18,241 bases of DNA from Solirubrobacterales bacterium (lineage in GTDB: Bacteria; Actinomycetota; Thermoleophilia; Solirubrobacterales; Solirubrobacteraceae): the NCBI GenBank assembly GCA_019240015.1, contig JAFAZB010000515.1, positions 1-18,241 of the forward strand. The letters are read 5' to 3'. Position numbers and translations under genes: made by a program. Shown piece by piece: positions 6,281 through 13,505 of this stretch; the stretch's first letter is position 1; the number at the start of each line of letters is the position of its first letter. The notes beneath the pieces are model-generated. The model was not told the DNA's origin and searched no databases. It was given only the letters and a program-made list of their open reading frames with translations.

Positions 6281-7768
6281 TTACTGCGCGAGCTTATGCT
6301 GGCGTGACATCGACGCCTGCCCCGCGGCACCGCTCATCGTGTTGATTCCGTGCGCCGAGAGGAACATCCCGACCGCGGGTACGAACGCCAGCACCAGGTA
6401 GATCGTCATCCCGATCGCGGCCCGGCGCAGCCTGACGTTGGTGGCCAGTGCGGCCAGCGGCAGCAGCCAGATCACGTACCACGGCACCAGCCATGCGAGG
6501 CTCGCGATCAGCGCGAACGTCGACCACCCGGCCCCCGCCAGCCATTCCCGGCGTCGGTACACGTGGTACAGGACGGTCAACCCGAGCGCGATGTTCGCCG
6601 CGCGCAGCATCCCCGGCGTACCTCCCCCCAGCCCGAGCAGGTCCCCGACCACGTTGGGGATGCTGAAGTTGGTCAGCAGCGTGCTCTGGTCGGACAGGTT
6701 GGGCAGCGAGAAGCCGAACAGCGCCAGGATCAGCGCGAGCAGCGGGACCGCCGCCACTGCGGCCCCTTGGAGGATCCGGAGCCGGCGGCGCGCGGGAGGC
6801 GCCGCGATCAGCAGGAACGGGAGCAGGAGGACCGCCGTGAACTTGACCGTGATCGCAACCATCAGCGCGGCGCCCGCCCAGCGGTCCCGGCCGGAGAGCA
6901 TCAGCAGGATCGCGCCGGTCGACGGGATCAGCATCAGGAAGTCGTTATGGAAGCCCGCGATCGCGTACATCAGGTAGATCGGGTTCAGCGCCACGAACAC
7001 GATCACGAACCGGGGGTCGCGGCCGAGCTGCTGGGCGCACCGCCAGACCAGGCCGAGGAACACGAGGCTCAGCAACACCGTCACGACCTTCAGCAGCCAG
7101 TAGGCGACCGGCAGCGACACGAACGCGAGCAGGTAGCTGGCCGCGGTGAACAGCTGACCGTAGGGGCTGCGCAGGTGGTGCCAGGTCGTGAATCGGTACA
7201 CGGGGTCGTGCAGCTCCGAAGCGATCACGTGGGTGTAGGGGTTGAAGTGGTGCAGACCCCCGAGCCGCGCGTAGCCCAGGTAGTTGAAGACGTCGGTCAG
7301 CTGCAGCGGCGGTGCGAGCAGCAGGATCGCGTGCAGGGCGATCACGGCGACCACGATCGCGCGCGTCGTCAGGTTCCTCACCGAGGCCAGCGCCACCCCG
7401 TAGGCGGCGGTCATCGCCGCCACCACCACGCTGAAGCCGATGCTCAGCGCCTTGGGATCGTGCAGCAGCAGCAGCTGGCCGAACAGACGGTGCATCGGGC
7501 CCGCCTCCCAGTTCGGAAACGCCGCGTTGCTGCGCGGGACGAGCACCGTGGGTCCGGCGGTGGCGACCAGCACCACCGACAGCGCTCCGAGGATCAGCGT
7601 CGCAAGCGCGACCCGGCCGGCGTTCGGCGCCAGCGTGACCCGAGGCCGCGTCAACGCGAGCCCGAGCGTGCGGGGCAGCGCGACGGCGCCGTCGGCCGGC
7701 CCCACACCAGCGATCGCGCCGGGCGCGACCACGACCGACCCCTCGACCTGGCTCGATTCTTGTCCCAT
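6281..7768 (-). CDS. GT-C mannosyltransferase-like membrane protein (MptA/MptB-like)
   Basis: This 495-residue integral membrane protein has about a dozen hydrophobic segments after a 50-residue N-terminal tail. Signature features of the polyprenol-phosphomannose-dependent alpha-1,6-mannosyltransferase group are visible: an acidic residue in the first large loop (TDVFNYLGYARLGGLHHFNPYTH, Asp159, positions 158-180), SPYGQLFTAASYLL (201-214) and AGFHNDFLML (271-280; this group typically has HNDALML). MptA/MptB enzymes extend the mannan core of lipomannan and lipoarabinomannan from polyprenyl-phosphomannose. Here the acceptor is probably a cell-envelope lipoglycan or polysaccharide, which is inference. 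The start is ATG 7768. TATTTC six bases upstream may be a poor leaderless -10. The gene is divergent from the plus-strand GT39 gene across a 137-base gap. Confidence 0.82.
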   Translation of the reverse strand: MGQESSQVEGSVVVAPGAIAGVGPADGAVALPRTLGLALTRPRVTLAPNAGRVALATLILGALSVVLVATAGPTVLVPRSNAAFPNWEAGPMHRLFGQLLLLHDPKALSIGFSVVVAAMTAAYGVALASVRNLTTRAIVVAVIALHAILLLAPPLQLTDVFNYLGYARLGGLHHFNPYTHVIASELHDPVYRFTTWHHLRSPYGQLFTAASYLLAFVSLPVAYWLLKVVTVLLSLVFLGLVWRCAQQLGRDPRFVIVFVALNPIYLMYAIAGFHNDFLMLIPSTGAILLMLSGRDRWAGAALMVAITVKFTAVLLLPFLLIAAPPARRRLRILQGAAVAAVPLLALILALFGFSLPNLSDQSTLLTNFSIPNVVGDLLGLGGGTPGMLRAANIALGLTVLYHVYRRREWLAGAGWSTFALIASLAWLVPWYVIWLLPLAALATNVRLRRAAIGMTIYLVLAFVPAVGMFLSAHGINTMSGAAGQASMSRQHKLAQ

Positions 7769-7905
7769 TAGCTGGAAATAGTGCCCTTTGCGGCGTGTGT
7801 CGCGTTCGGCAAGATAATTTGAATTCGGTTAAGGCGCCAGTCGGCTGGCGGCCGCGCGCGCCGCGCCTCGGGGCGAACCGGGCGTGCTCAGGTAGCCTGC
7901 GCCGC
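7769..7905. promoter_or_regulatory. divergent intergenic region between two GT-C genes
   Basis: This 137-base gap has an AT-rich pocket (about 7811-7832) unlike its surroundings. The pocket contains GATAAT (7813-7818), a GAATTC palindrome and the near-repeats TTCGGCAAG (7805) and TTCGGTTAAG (7825). A perfect 6-bp inverted repeat CGCCAG-TCGG-CTGGCG lies at 7835-7850. These may be operator or promoter parts for either gene. None has a well-spaced -35 partner, so the assignment is weak. Confidence 0.35.
7893..7898 (+). promoter_or_regulatory. candidate -10 element (leaderless) for the GT39 gene
   Basis: TAGCCT lies 7 bases before the GTG at 7906, with no Shine-Dalgarno between. This supports 7906 as the start rather than the upstream in-frame GTG at 7795, which would translate through the AT-rich pocket. 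Confidence 0.5.
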
Positions 7906-9468
7906 GTGAGCGTGGGCACGCTGGCTCGGGACGCGCGCCGCCCGGAGGCGAGCGTAACGGCGCTGCGCGCCCGCGCGATCGCCGCCCCCGTCCCGGCCGC
8001 GATCGTCGGGCTGACGCTGCTCGGCGCGATCCTGCGCTTCACCCGCCTGGGCCATCAGGGCTACTGGTTCGACGAGGCCAACACGGCGTTGCTGGTCCAC
8101 TTCTCGCCGGGCAAGATGATCGGCCTGATCCCGCAGACCGAGTCCACGCCGCCGCTGTACTACTGCCTGGCGTGGGTGTGGGCCCGGATCTTCGGCTACG
8201 GCGAGGCGGGGCTGCGATCGCTCTCGGCGCTGGCCGGGGTCGCAACGGTGCCACTCGCATACGGGGCGGGGGCGAAGCTGATCTCTCGCCGCACCGGGGT
8301 GATCGCCGCGGCGCTGACGGCGTGTAACCCGTTGCTGATCTGGTACTCGCAGGAGGCCCGCGCGTACTCGTTGCTGGTCGCGCTGAGCGCGGCGGCGCTG
8401 CTCGCGTTCGCCTACGTGCGCACCGCGCCGACGGGGCGGAACGTCACTGCCTGGGTGCTCTGCTCGGCGCTCGCGATGAGCACCCACTACTACGCGCTGC
8501 TGGCGATCGTGCCGGAGGCGGTCTGGTTGCTGGCGCTCCATCGGCGCCGCCGCGTCGTGCAGATGGGGGTCGGTGCCGCGGCGCTGTGCGGGCTGGCGCT
8601 GGTTCCGCTCGCGATCAGCCAGAACGGCACCGGTCACGCGAGCTGGATCGCGCCGATCCCGCTCGGAGCCCGCCTGCGCCAGCTCCTCCCCCAGTCCCTG
8701 ATCGGCACCGGCGCCCCCGCGCAGCAGATACTCGAGCCGCTCGCCGCGGCGCTCGCGGTGCTGGCGATCGTGCTGGCGCTGGCGCGCTCCGAGCGGCTCG
8801 AGCGCAACCGCGCGCTGGCTGTCGGGAGCCTCGCGGTGGCGGGCCTGGTGCTGAACCTGCTGCTGATCGCGGCCGGAATCGACGATCTCATCACCCGCAA
8901 CGTGATCGCGCTCTGGCTGCCGGCCGCGCTGCTGGTGGCGGGCGGGCTGGGCGCCCGACGGGCGGGAGCGCTGGGGGCCGCAGCCGCCACCGCGCTGTGC
9001 GCGATCGGGGTCACGGCGGCAGTCGGCGTGGCGCTCGACCGCTCGCTGCAACGGCCGGACTGGCGCGGCGTCGCCCGCGTGCTGGGAAGCAGGCCGCCGG
9101 CCGGCGTACCGGCCCGGGCGATCCTGGTCCAGCACTATCGCGACCTGCTGCCGCTGTCGCTGTATCTCCCCCGGCTGAAGTTCGTGCGCGGATCGGCGGT
9201 ACGGGTCTCCGAGCTCGACGTCGTCTCGATCAGCGCACCGCGCGTAGCACTGTGCTGGTGGGGCGCGGCGTGCAACCTGTCGCCCTCCACCCTGCAGCGC
9301 TCCTATCCGGTCCCCGGCTTCCGGCAGCTGTGGGTCAAGCACGTCTACCAGTTCACGGTCATGCGCCTGGTGTCCTCGCGTCCGGTGGCGCTGACGGGCG
9401 CGGTCATCTCCGCGGCGCTCGAGACGACGACCTTGCGCCGCGACGAGCTGCTGGTGCAGCGGCGCTGA
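7906..9468 (+). CDS. family 39-type glycosyltransferase (PMT_2-like), polytopic membrane protein
   Basis: There are 520 residues from GTG 7906. After a charged cytoplasmic N-terminus the first membrane segment (about 29-44) leads to a loop with QGYWFDEANTALL (51-63). Asp56-Glu57 is the acidic pair characteristic of PMT/ArnT-type GT-C enzymes, which use polyprenyl-phosphate sugars on the outer membrane face. LIWYSQEARAYSLL (144-157) is the second typical motif. About ten hydrophobic segments follow, then an extracytoplasmic C-terminal portion from about 410. Sugar and acceptor are not predictable. It runs divergently from the MptA-like gene and convergently into rluB, overlapping its coding sequence by 65 bases. 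There is no terminator between them. Confidence 0.85.
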   Translation: MSVGTLARDARRPEASVTALRARAIAAPVPAAIVGLTLLGAILRFTRLGHQGYWFDEANTALLVHFSPGKMIGLIPQTESTPPLYYCLAWVWARIFGYGEAGLRSLSALAGVATVPLAYGAGAKLISRRTGVIAAALTACNPLLIWYSQEARAYSLLVALSAAALLAFAYVRTAPTGRNVTAWVLCSALAMSTHYYALLAIVPEAVWLLALHRRRRVVQMGVGAAALCGLALVPLAISQNGTGHASWIAPIPLGARLRQLLPQSLIGTGAPAQQILEPLAAALAVLAIVLALARSERLERNRALAVGSLAVAGLVLNLLLIAAGIDDLITRNVIALWLPAALLVAGGLGARRAGALGAAAATALCAIGVTAAVGVALDRSLQRPDWRGVARVLGSRPPAGVPARAILVQHYRDLLPLSLYLPRLKFVRGSAVRVSELDVVSISAPRVALCWWGAACNLSPSTLQRSYPVPGFRQLWVKHVYQFTVMRLVSSRPVALTGAVISAALETTTLRRDELLVQRR

Positions 9469-10147
9469 GCCGCTCCACGGCCGCCTCGCTCAGCCGGCGA
9501 TACTGGCCGGGCTTCAGGGCACCCAGCGACAGCGTGCCGAACTTGACCCGCTCGAGCTGCCTGACCGGGTGCCCGACGGCCTCGCACATCCGCCTGACCT
9601 GCCGCTTGCGGCCCTCGGTGATCGTCAGCTCGATCGTGTCGGCGGAGACTCGCGAGACCCGCGCCGGGGCGGTAGGTCCGTCTTCGAGCGCGACCCCGGC
9701 CCGCAGCGCCCGCAGCGCGGCTTCGCGGACCGGCGGTCGCGCGAGCAGCGCGCGGTAGGTCTTGGGCACCCGAAAGCTCGGATGGGTGAGACGGTGCGCG
9801 AGCTGACCGTCGTTGGTCAGCAGGATCAAGCCGGTCGTGTCCGCGTCGAGCCGGCCGACCGGATACAGGCGCACGGCCGCGTCGATCAGCGACACGACCG
9901 TCGGGCGGCCGTGCGTGTCGCGCGCGGTGGAGAGCACGCCGGCGGGCTTGTTGAGCGCGTAGACCACCCGCTCCCGCTCAGGGCGCGCTGGAGCGCCATC
10001 CACGGTAACCGCGTCGCTCTCGCCGACGGAGTGGGCCGGATCGGTGACCGGAACCCCGCCGACGGCTACCCTCCCCGCGCGTACGAGCTCCTCCGCCGCG
10101 CGACGTGACGCCACCCCGGCCGACGCTAGGAACTTGGCCAGACGCAC
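9404..10147 (-). CDS. rluB: 23S rRNA pseudouridine synthase, RluB/RsuA family
   Basis: This enzyme isomerises a specific uridine to pseudouridine, in RluB at 23S rRNA helix 80. The 247 residues start with an S4 RNA-binding domain (MRLAKFLASAGVASRRAAEE, to about residue 47). The catalytic domain follows: LNKPAGVLST (65-74), GRLDADTTGLILLTNDG (98-114, catalytic Asp101), PKTYRALL and the family motif EGRKRQVRRMCEAVGH. The last 20 or so residues are an Ala/Arg/Ser-rich tail that overlaps the GT39 3' end on the opposite strand. GTG 10147 has TATGGT eight bases upstream and no Shine-Dalgarno. scpA-scpB-rluB is a common bacterial order, which supports RluB over RsuA. Here rlmN, facing the other way, separates rluB from scpB. 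Confidence 0.93.
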   Translation of the reverse strand: MRLAKFLASAGVASRRAAEELVRAGRVAVGGVPVTDPAHSVGESDAVTVDGAPARPERERVVYALNKPAGVLSTARDTHGRPTVVSLIDAAVRLYPVGRLDADTTGLILLTNDGQLAHRLTHPSFRVPKTYRALLARPPVREAALRALRAGVALEDGPTAPARVSRVSADTIELTITEGRKRQVRRMCEAVGHPVRQLERVKFGTLSLGALKPGQYRRLSEAAVERLSAAAPAARRGARSSSRAPRR

Positions 10148-10154
10148 GCGCTGG

Positions 10155-10161
10155 CACCATA
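10155..10161. promoter_or_regulatory. overlapping divergent -10 elements for rluB and rlmN
   Basis: In the 20-base spacer between the two GTG codons, minus-strand TATGGT (10161-10156) lies 8 bases before rluB. Plus-strand CACCAT (10155-10160) lies 7 bases before rlmN. They share five base pairs. Both transcripts would begin at or next to the start codon. The rluB element is the better match. Confidence 0.45.
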
Positions 10162-10167
10162 GAGGGC

Positions 10168-11154
10168 GTGGATCTGAAGCTGCTGGAGTACACCTTGCGG
10201 GAGCTCGGTGAGCCTCGCTACCGCGACCGCCAGGTATGGAAATGGGCGGCGCAGGGCGCCGCCTGTTTTTCGGCCATGACCGACCTGCCGCTGTCGTTGC
10301 GCCAGACGCTGAGCGAACGCGTGCCGTTCTCGACCCTGGCTCCCCAGCGCGAGGACCACGCCCGCGACGGCACCGTCAAGGCGCTGCTGCGGACCACGGA
10401 CGGGCGCCCGGTGGAGGCGGTGCTGATGCGCTACCGGGACGGACGCGCTTCGATGTGCCTGTCCTCGCAGTCGGGGTGCCCGCTGACCTGCAGGTTCTGC
10501 GCCACCGGTCAGATGCGCTTCGGGCGCAACCTGACCGCCTCGGAGATCCTCGACCAGGCGCTGGCGCTCCGGCGCGCCGCCGGCGGGGCGGTCAACCACG
10601 CGGTGTTCATGGGCATGGGCGAGCCGATGCTGAACCTCGACCAGGTGCTCGAGGCCTGCGAGCGGCTGCCCCAGCTCGGGGTCACTCACCGACGCACCGC
10701 GATCTCCACGGTGGGCTGGATCCCCGGGATCGAGCGCCTCGCGGGCGAGCCGATCCCGATCCGACTGGCGTTGTCGCTGCACGCGGCGGAGGACGCGCTG
10801 CGCTCGGAGCTGATGCCGGTGAACGAGCGCTACCCGGTGGCCGACGTGCTCGCCGCCTGCCGTGACTACTACGAGCGCAAGCGGCGCAGGGTGTTCATCG
10901 AGTACGTGATGCTGGCCGGCGTCAACGACTCGCACGCCCAGGCCGGGCAGCTGGCGCGAGCGCTGGACCGCCAGGCGTTCAAGGTGAACCTGATCCCGTA
11001 CAACCCGACCGGCTCCGCTTACGCCGGCTCAAGCCGCAAGGCGATCGCCGCGTTCAAGCTCGAGCTCGAGCGACATGGCATCACCGCCACCGTGCGCCTG
11101 ACCCGGGGGCGGGAGATCGACGCGGCCTGCGGTCAGCTGGCAGCGCGCAGCTAG
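10168..11154 (+). CDS. rlmN: dual-specificity 23S rRNA A2503 / tRNA A37 C2-methyltransferase
   Basis: This is a radical SAM enzyme that methylates C2 of adenosine 2503 in 23S rRNA and, in several bacteria, A37 of tRNA. There are 328 residues from GTG 10168. The [4Fe-4S] motif is GCPLTCRFCATG (Cys104, Cys108, Cys111), followed by MGMGEPMLN (148-156, SAM binding), STVGWIPGI and IEYVMLAGVND. RlmN uses two further cysteines in ping-pong methyl transfer; Cys321 near the C-terminus (IDAACGQL) fits the methyl carrier. An upstream in-frame start at 10105 would sit inside rluB and was rejected. The 3' end shares a CTAG palindrome with scpB so that each gene's TAG stop lies in it. The gene is a lone plus-strand insert in a minus-strand housekeeping block. 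Confidence 0.95.
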   Translation: MDLKLLEYTLRELGEPRYRDRQVWKWAAQGAACFSAMTDLPLSLRQTLSERVPFSTLAPQREDHARDGTVKALLRTTDGRPVEAVLMRYRDGRASMCLSSQSGCPLTCRFCATGQMRFGRNLTASEILDQALALRRAAGGAVNHAVFMGMGEPMLNLDQVLEACERLPQLGVTHRRTAISTVGWIPGIERLAGEPIPIRLALSLHAAEDALRSELMPVNERYPVADVLAACRDYYERKRRRVFIEYVMLAGVNDSHAQAGQLARALDRQAFKVNLIPYNPTGSAYAGSSRKAIAAFKLELERHGITATVRLTRGREIDAACGQLAARS

Positions 11155-11729
11155 CCCGCGGGCGCGCGCGCCTCGCCGGCGCGCAGGAGCCGCTCGCGCA
11201 GCTCCCCTTCCAGCTCTGGCGAGGGGTCGAACTCGCCGATCGGCGGAAGTTGATCGACGTCATCCAGGCCGAACAACCTCAGGAACAACTCGGTGGTGCG
11301 GTACAGCACCGCCCCGAACTGCGAGCGGCCCGCCTCCTCGATCACGCCCCGCTCGAGCAGCGTGGAGGTGGCCCACTCGGCGCTGACGCCGCGGATTCGG
11401 GCGATCTCGGGCCTCGAGACCGGCTGCAGATAGGCCACGATCGCGAGCGTCTCGGCCTGCGCCGGGGTCAGCGGCGGGGTGCGCGGTGAGGCGAGCAGCC
11501 GCCTGGCGGCGGGCTCGACGTCCGGATGGGTGGAGATCATGAAACCGCCCGCGAGCTCACGGAGCACCAGCCCGCGGCGCTCGAACTCGTAGTGCTCGCG
11601 CAAGCGCTCGAGCGCGGTGTGAACTTGGTGCAGCTCGGCGCCGCACGCGTCGGCGAGCGCCTGTGCCCCCGCCGGCTCGGCGCTCAAGAACAGCAGCGCC
11701 TCGAGCGTCCGCTCGAGCTCCACGGTCAC
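11151..11729 (-). CDS. scpB: segregation and condensation protein B
   Basis: ScpB dimers bind ScpA and regulate the Smc condensin ring in chromosome segregation. The 192 residues carry two winged-helix domains. The first is about 1-80 (LERTLEALLFLSAEPAGAQALA, then the RGLVLRELAGGFMISTHPD strand pair). The second is about 85-165, with the family hallmark LTPAQAETLAIVAYLQPVSR followed by PEIARIRGVSAEWATSTLLERG and a FGLDD segment near 155. The C-terminal tail is acidic then Arg-rich. GTG 11729 overlaps the scpA stop by 4 bases (GTGA), so translation is coupled and stoichiometry with ScpA probably matters. The stop codon is in the CTAG shared with rlmN. Confidence 0.94.
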   Translation of the reverse strand: MTVELERTLEALLFLSAEPAGAQALADACGAELHQVHTALERLREHYEFERRGLVLRELAGGFMISTHPDVEPAARRLLASPRTPPLTPAQAETLAIVAYLQPVSRPEIARIRGVSAEWATSTLLERGVIEEAGRSQFGAVLYRTTELFLRLFGLDDVDQLPPIGEFDPSPELEGELRERLLRAGEARAPAG

Positions 11730-12487
11730 GCCGTGAGCCTTTCGGCCGCGGCCGCTCGCGGCACGCTCGCCGGGGCCTGCACCGTGATCTCCGCGAACGG
11801 CCCGGGCTGGCTCCAGGTCAGCTCGCCCTGCTTGTAGAGCTCCAGCAGCGCATACAGCGTCACCGCGACGGTCACCCGGTCGGCGCCGCCGACCGCCTGC
11901 TCGAAGCTGAAACTGCCCGCGCTCAGCAGCTCGCGCAACAGCGCCAGCCGCTCCTCGACCGTCACCCTGGGCGATGCGATGTGGCGTGTGTCGACCGGCT
12001 CGGGGAGCACCAGCAGCTGACCGAGCGCGCGAGCGAGCGTGGCCGGTTCGTAGACCGCGTGCGCGTTCTGGAGCGGCGCCCGGCGGAGGCTCGGCGGCAG
12101 CGGCGCCGAGCGGAACCTGTAGCCCTCCTGCGCGGACAGCTGCGCGCGCAGATGCTCGGCGGCGGCCCGGTAGCGATGCGCATCGAGCAGCCGGGCCAGC
12201 AGCTCCTCGGCGGCCTCGCCGGGTTCGAGCTCGATCTGCTCCGGCTGCTCGCCCGGCAACAGCAGCCGGGACTTCAGCTCGAGCAGCGCCGCGATCAGCA
12301 CCAGAAACTCGGTCGCGGCCTCCAGGTCGAGCTCGCCACGGCGCTCGAGGTGGTCGACGTAGGCGATCACGATCTCGGCCAGATCGACCTCCAGCAGGTC
12401 GATCTCCTCGCGCAGGACCAGCGTCAGCAGCAGGTCGAACGGACCGGCGAACACGTCCAGGTCGAGCTCGAGATCGATCAGCCGCAT
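11726..12487 (-). CDS. scpA: segregation and condensation protein A (kleisin)
   Basis: ScpA is the kleisin subunit bridging the two Smc heads of bacterial condensin. There are 253 residues. The N-terminal Smc-neck-binding region shows the hallmark FAGPFDLLLTLVLREEIDLL (13-32), followed by EFLVLIAALLELKSRLLLPG. The middle is charged and variable. The C-terminal winged helix (VTVEERLALLRELLSAG, then VTVAVTLYALLELYKQGEL) binds the Smc cap. The gene lies 9 bases after the trpS stop and overlaps scpB by 4 bases. TAACTT six bases before its ATG, partly made of the trpS stop codon, could provide a separate leaderless start in addition to readthrough from trpS. Confidence 0.95.
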   Translation of the reverse strand: MRLIDLELDLDVFAGPFDLLLTLVLREEIDLLEVDLAEIVIAYVDHLERRGELDLEAATEFLVLIAALLELKSRLLLPGEQPEQIELEPGEAAEELLARLLDAHRYRAAAEHLRAQLSAQEGYRFRSAPLPPSLRRAPLQNAHAVYEPATLARALGQLLVLPEPVDTRHIASPRVTVEERLALLRELLSAGSFSFEQAVGGADRVTVAVTLYALLELYKQGELTWSQPGPFAEITVQAPASVPRAAAAERLTA

Positions 12488-12493
12488 GCCAGG

Positions 12494-12499
12494 AAGTTA
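12494..12499 (-). promoter_or_regulatory. candidate -10 element (leaderless) for scpA
   Basis: Minus-strand TAACTT overlaps the trpS TAA stop and lies 6 bases before the scpA ATG at 12487. It fits the TANNNT pattern seen at other starts here. Part of the match is forced by the stop codon, so confidence is modest. Confidence 0.35.
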
Positions 12500-13492
12500 G
12501 CCGCGCCGCCGGACCGGTCCGACGCCCATCGCCTCGCGCACCTCTGCGAGCGTCCCCGCCGCGATCGCGCGCGCCTTCTCGGCTCCGTCGGCGAGGATCC
12601 GCTCGAGCAGGGCCTCGTCGCCGCGTAGCTGCTGGTAGCGCTCGCGCACCGGCGTCAGCCGCGCGATCACCGCCTCGGCCACCGCCTGCTTGAGCGCGCC
12701 ATAGCCCGAGCCGTCGAACTCGCGCTCCACCTGCTCCGGGGTGGCCTCGCGGACCGCGGCCAGGATCTCGATCAGGTTCGAGACCCCGGGCTTCTCGGGC
12801 GAGCGCCTGACCTCGGTGCCGGAGTCGGTGACCGCCGAGCGGAACTTGCGGCTGACCGCCGCCGGCTCATCGAGCACGAGCACGGTTCCCTGCTCGCTGC
12901 CGCCGGTGGTCGACATCTTGCGCTCGGGGAACTGGAGGTCCATGATCCGGGCGCCGACCTCGGGGATGCGGTGCTCGGGGACCACCAGCAGCTCGCCGAA
13001 GCGCGCGTTGAAGCGCTGTGCGATGTCCCGCATCAGCTCGACGTGCTGGCGCTGGTCATCGCCGACCGGGACGTCGTGCGCGCGGTAGGCGAGCACGTCG
13101 GCGGCTTGGAGGACCGGGTAGAAGAACAGGCTCGCCGACACCAGCTCGCGCTCGGCCCCCGCCTTCTCCTTGAACTGGTGCATCCGGTTCAGGTCGCCCC
13201 ACGCGGTCACGCTGCACAACAGCCAGCACAGCTCCGTGTGCTCGTGCACGTCGCCTTGGCGGAAGAAGATGCAGCGCTCGGGGTCCAGGCCCGCTGCCAG
13301 CAGCGTCGCCGCGGTGTCGTAGACCGCCTCGCGGAGCCCGGCCGGCTGGTAGGGGACGCCGGTGGCGTGCAGATCGACGATGCAGTAGATCGCCTCGCCG
13401 CGATCCTGCCCGTCCACGTACTGCGTGATCGCGCCGATGTAGTTGCCGAGATGCTTGCGCCCGGTCGGTTGAATGCCGGAGAAGATCCGCAT
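12497..13492 (-). CDS. trpS: tryptophanyl-tRNA synthetase with KMSTT loop
   Basis: This enzyme charges tRNA-Trp with tryptophan. The 331 residues are normal length for bacterial TrpRS. Class I features: SGIQPTGRKHLGNYIGA (5-21, HLGN being the HIGH equivalent), YCIVDLHA (36-43), VPVGDDQRQHVELMRDIAQR (141-160) and the KMSKS-position loop RKMSTTGGSEQGTVLVLD (191-208). Here the second Lys and Ser of KMSKS are Thr195 and Thr196. An altered loop with GxxxGTV after it may be a lineage variant rather than a defect, because Lys192 and Ser194 remain. ATG 13492 lies 13 bases after the rhomboid gene stop; TAGCCT, formed partly from that stop, lies 10 bases upstream. scpA follows after 9 bases, giving a trpS-scpA-scpB unit. 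Confidence 0.95.
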   Translation of the reverse strand: MRIFSGIQPTGRKHLGNYIGAITQYVDGQDRGEAIYCIVDLHATGVPYQPAGLREAVYDTAATLLAAGLDPERCIFFRQGDVHEHTELCWLLCSVTAWGDLNRMHQFKEKAGAERELVSASLFFYPVLQAADVLAYRAHDVPVGDDQRQHVELMRDIAQRFNARFGELLVVPEHRIPEVGARIMDLQFPERKMSTTGGSEQGTVLVLDEPAAVSRKFRSAVTDSGTEVRRSPEKPGVSNLIEILAAVREATPEQVEREFDGSGYGALKQAVAEAVIARLTPVRERYQQLRGDEALLERILADGAEKARAIAAGTLAEVREAMGVGPVRRRG

Positions 13493-13505
13493 TGCGACCG
13501 GCAGG

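Noticed and set aside
4464..7771. Long overlapping frames (542 aa at 4464-6092 minus, 433 aa at 4583-5884 plus, 473 aa at 6350-7771 plus)
   Set aside because: These are shadows of the GT-C genes: extreme Arg/Gln/Gly/Ala composition, no recognisable motif, and complete overlap with frames that have coherent membrane segments and family motifs.
7835..7850. CGCCAG-TCGG-CTGGCG as a terminator
   Set aside because: It has a six-base stem, no T-run and sits between divergent genes with nothing to terminate. It is kept only as a possible regulatory repeat.
7795..7905. Upstream GTG at 7795 as start of the GT39 gene
   Set aside because: It would translate through an AT-rich repeat-bearing spacer with non-family sequence. 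GTG 7906 has a well-placed TAGCCT.
7888..9342. 484-aa minus-strand frame opposite the GT39 gene
   Set aside because: It is rich in Arg, Gln and Asp without hydrophobic periodicity or motifs. It is an artefact of high GC opposite a well-supported gene.
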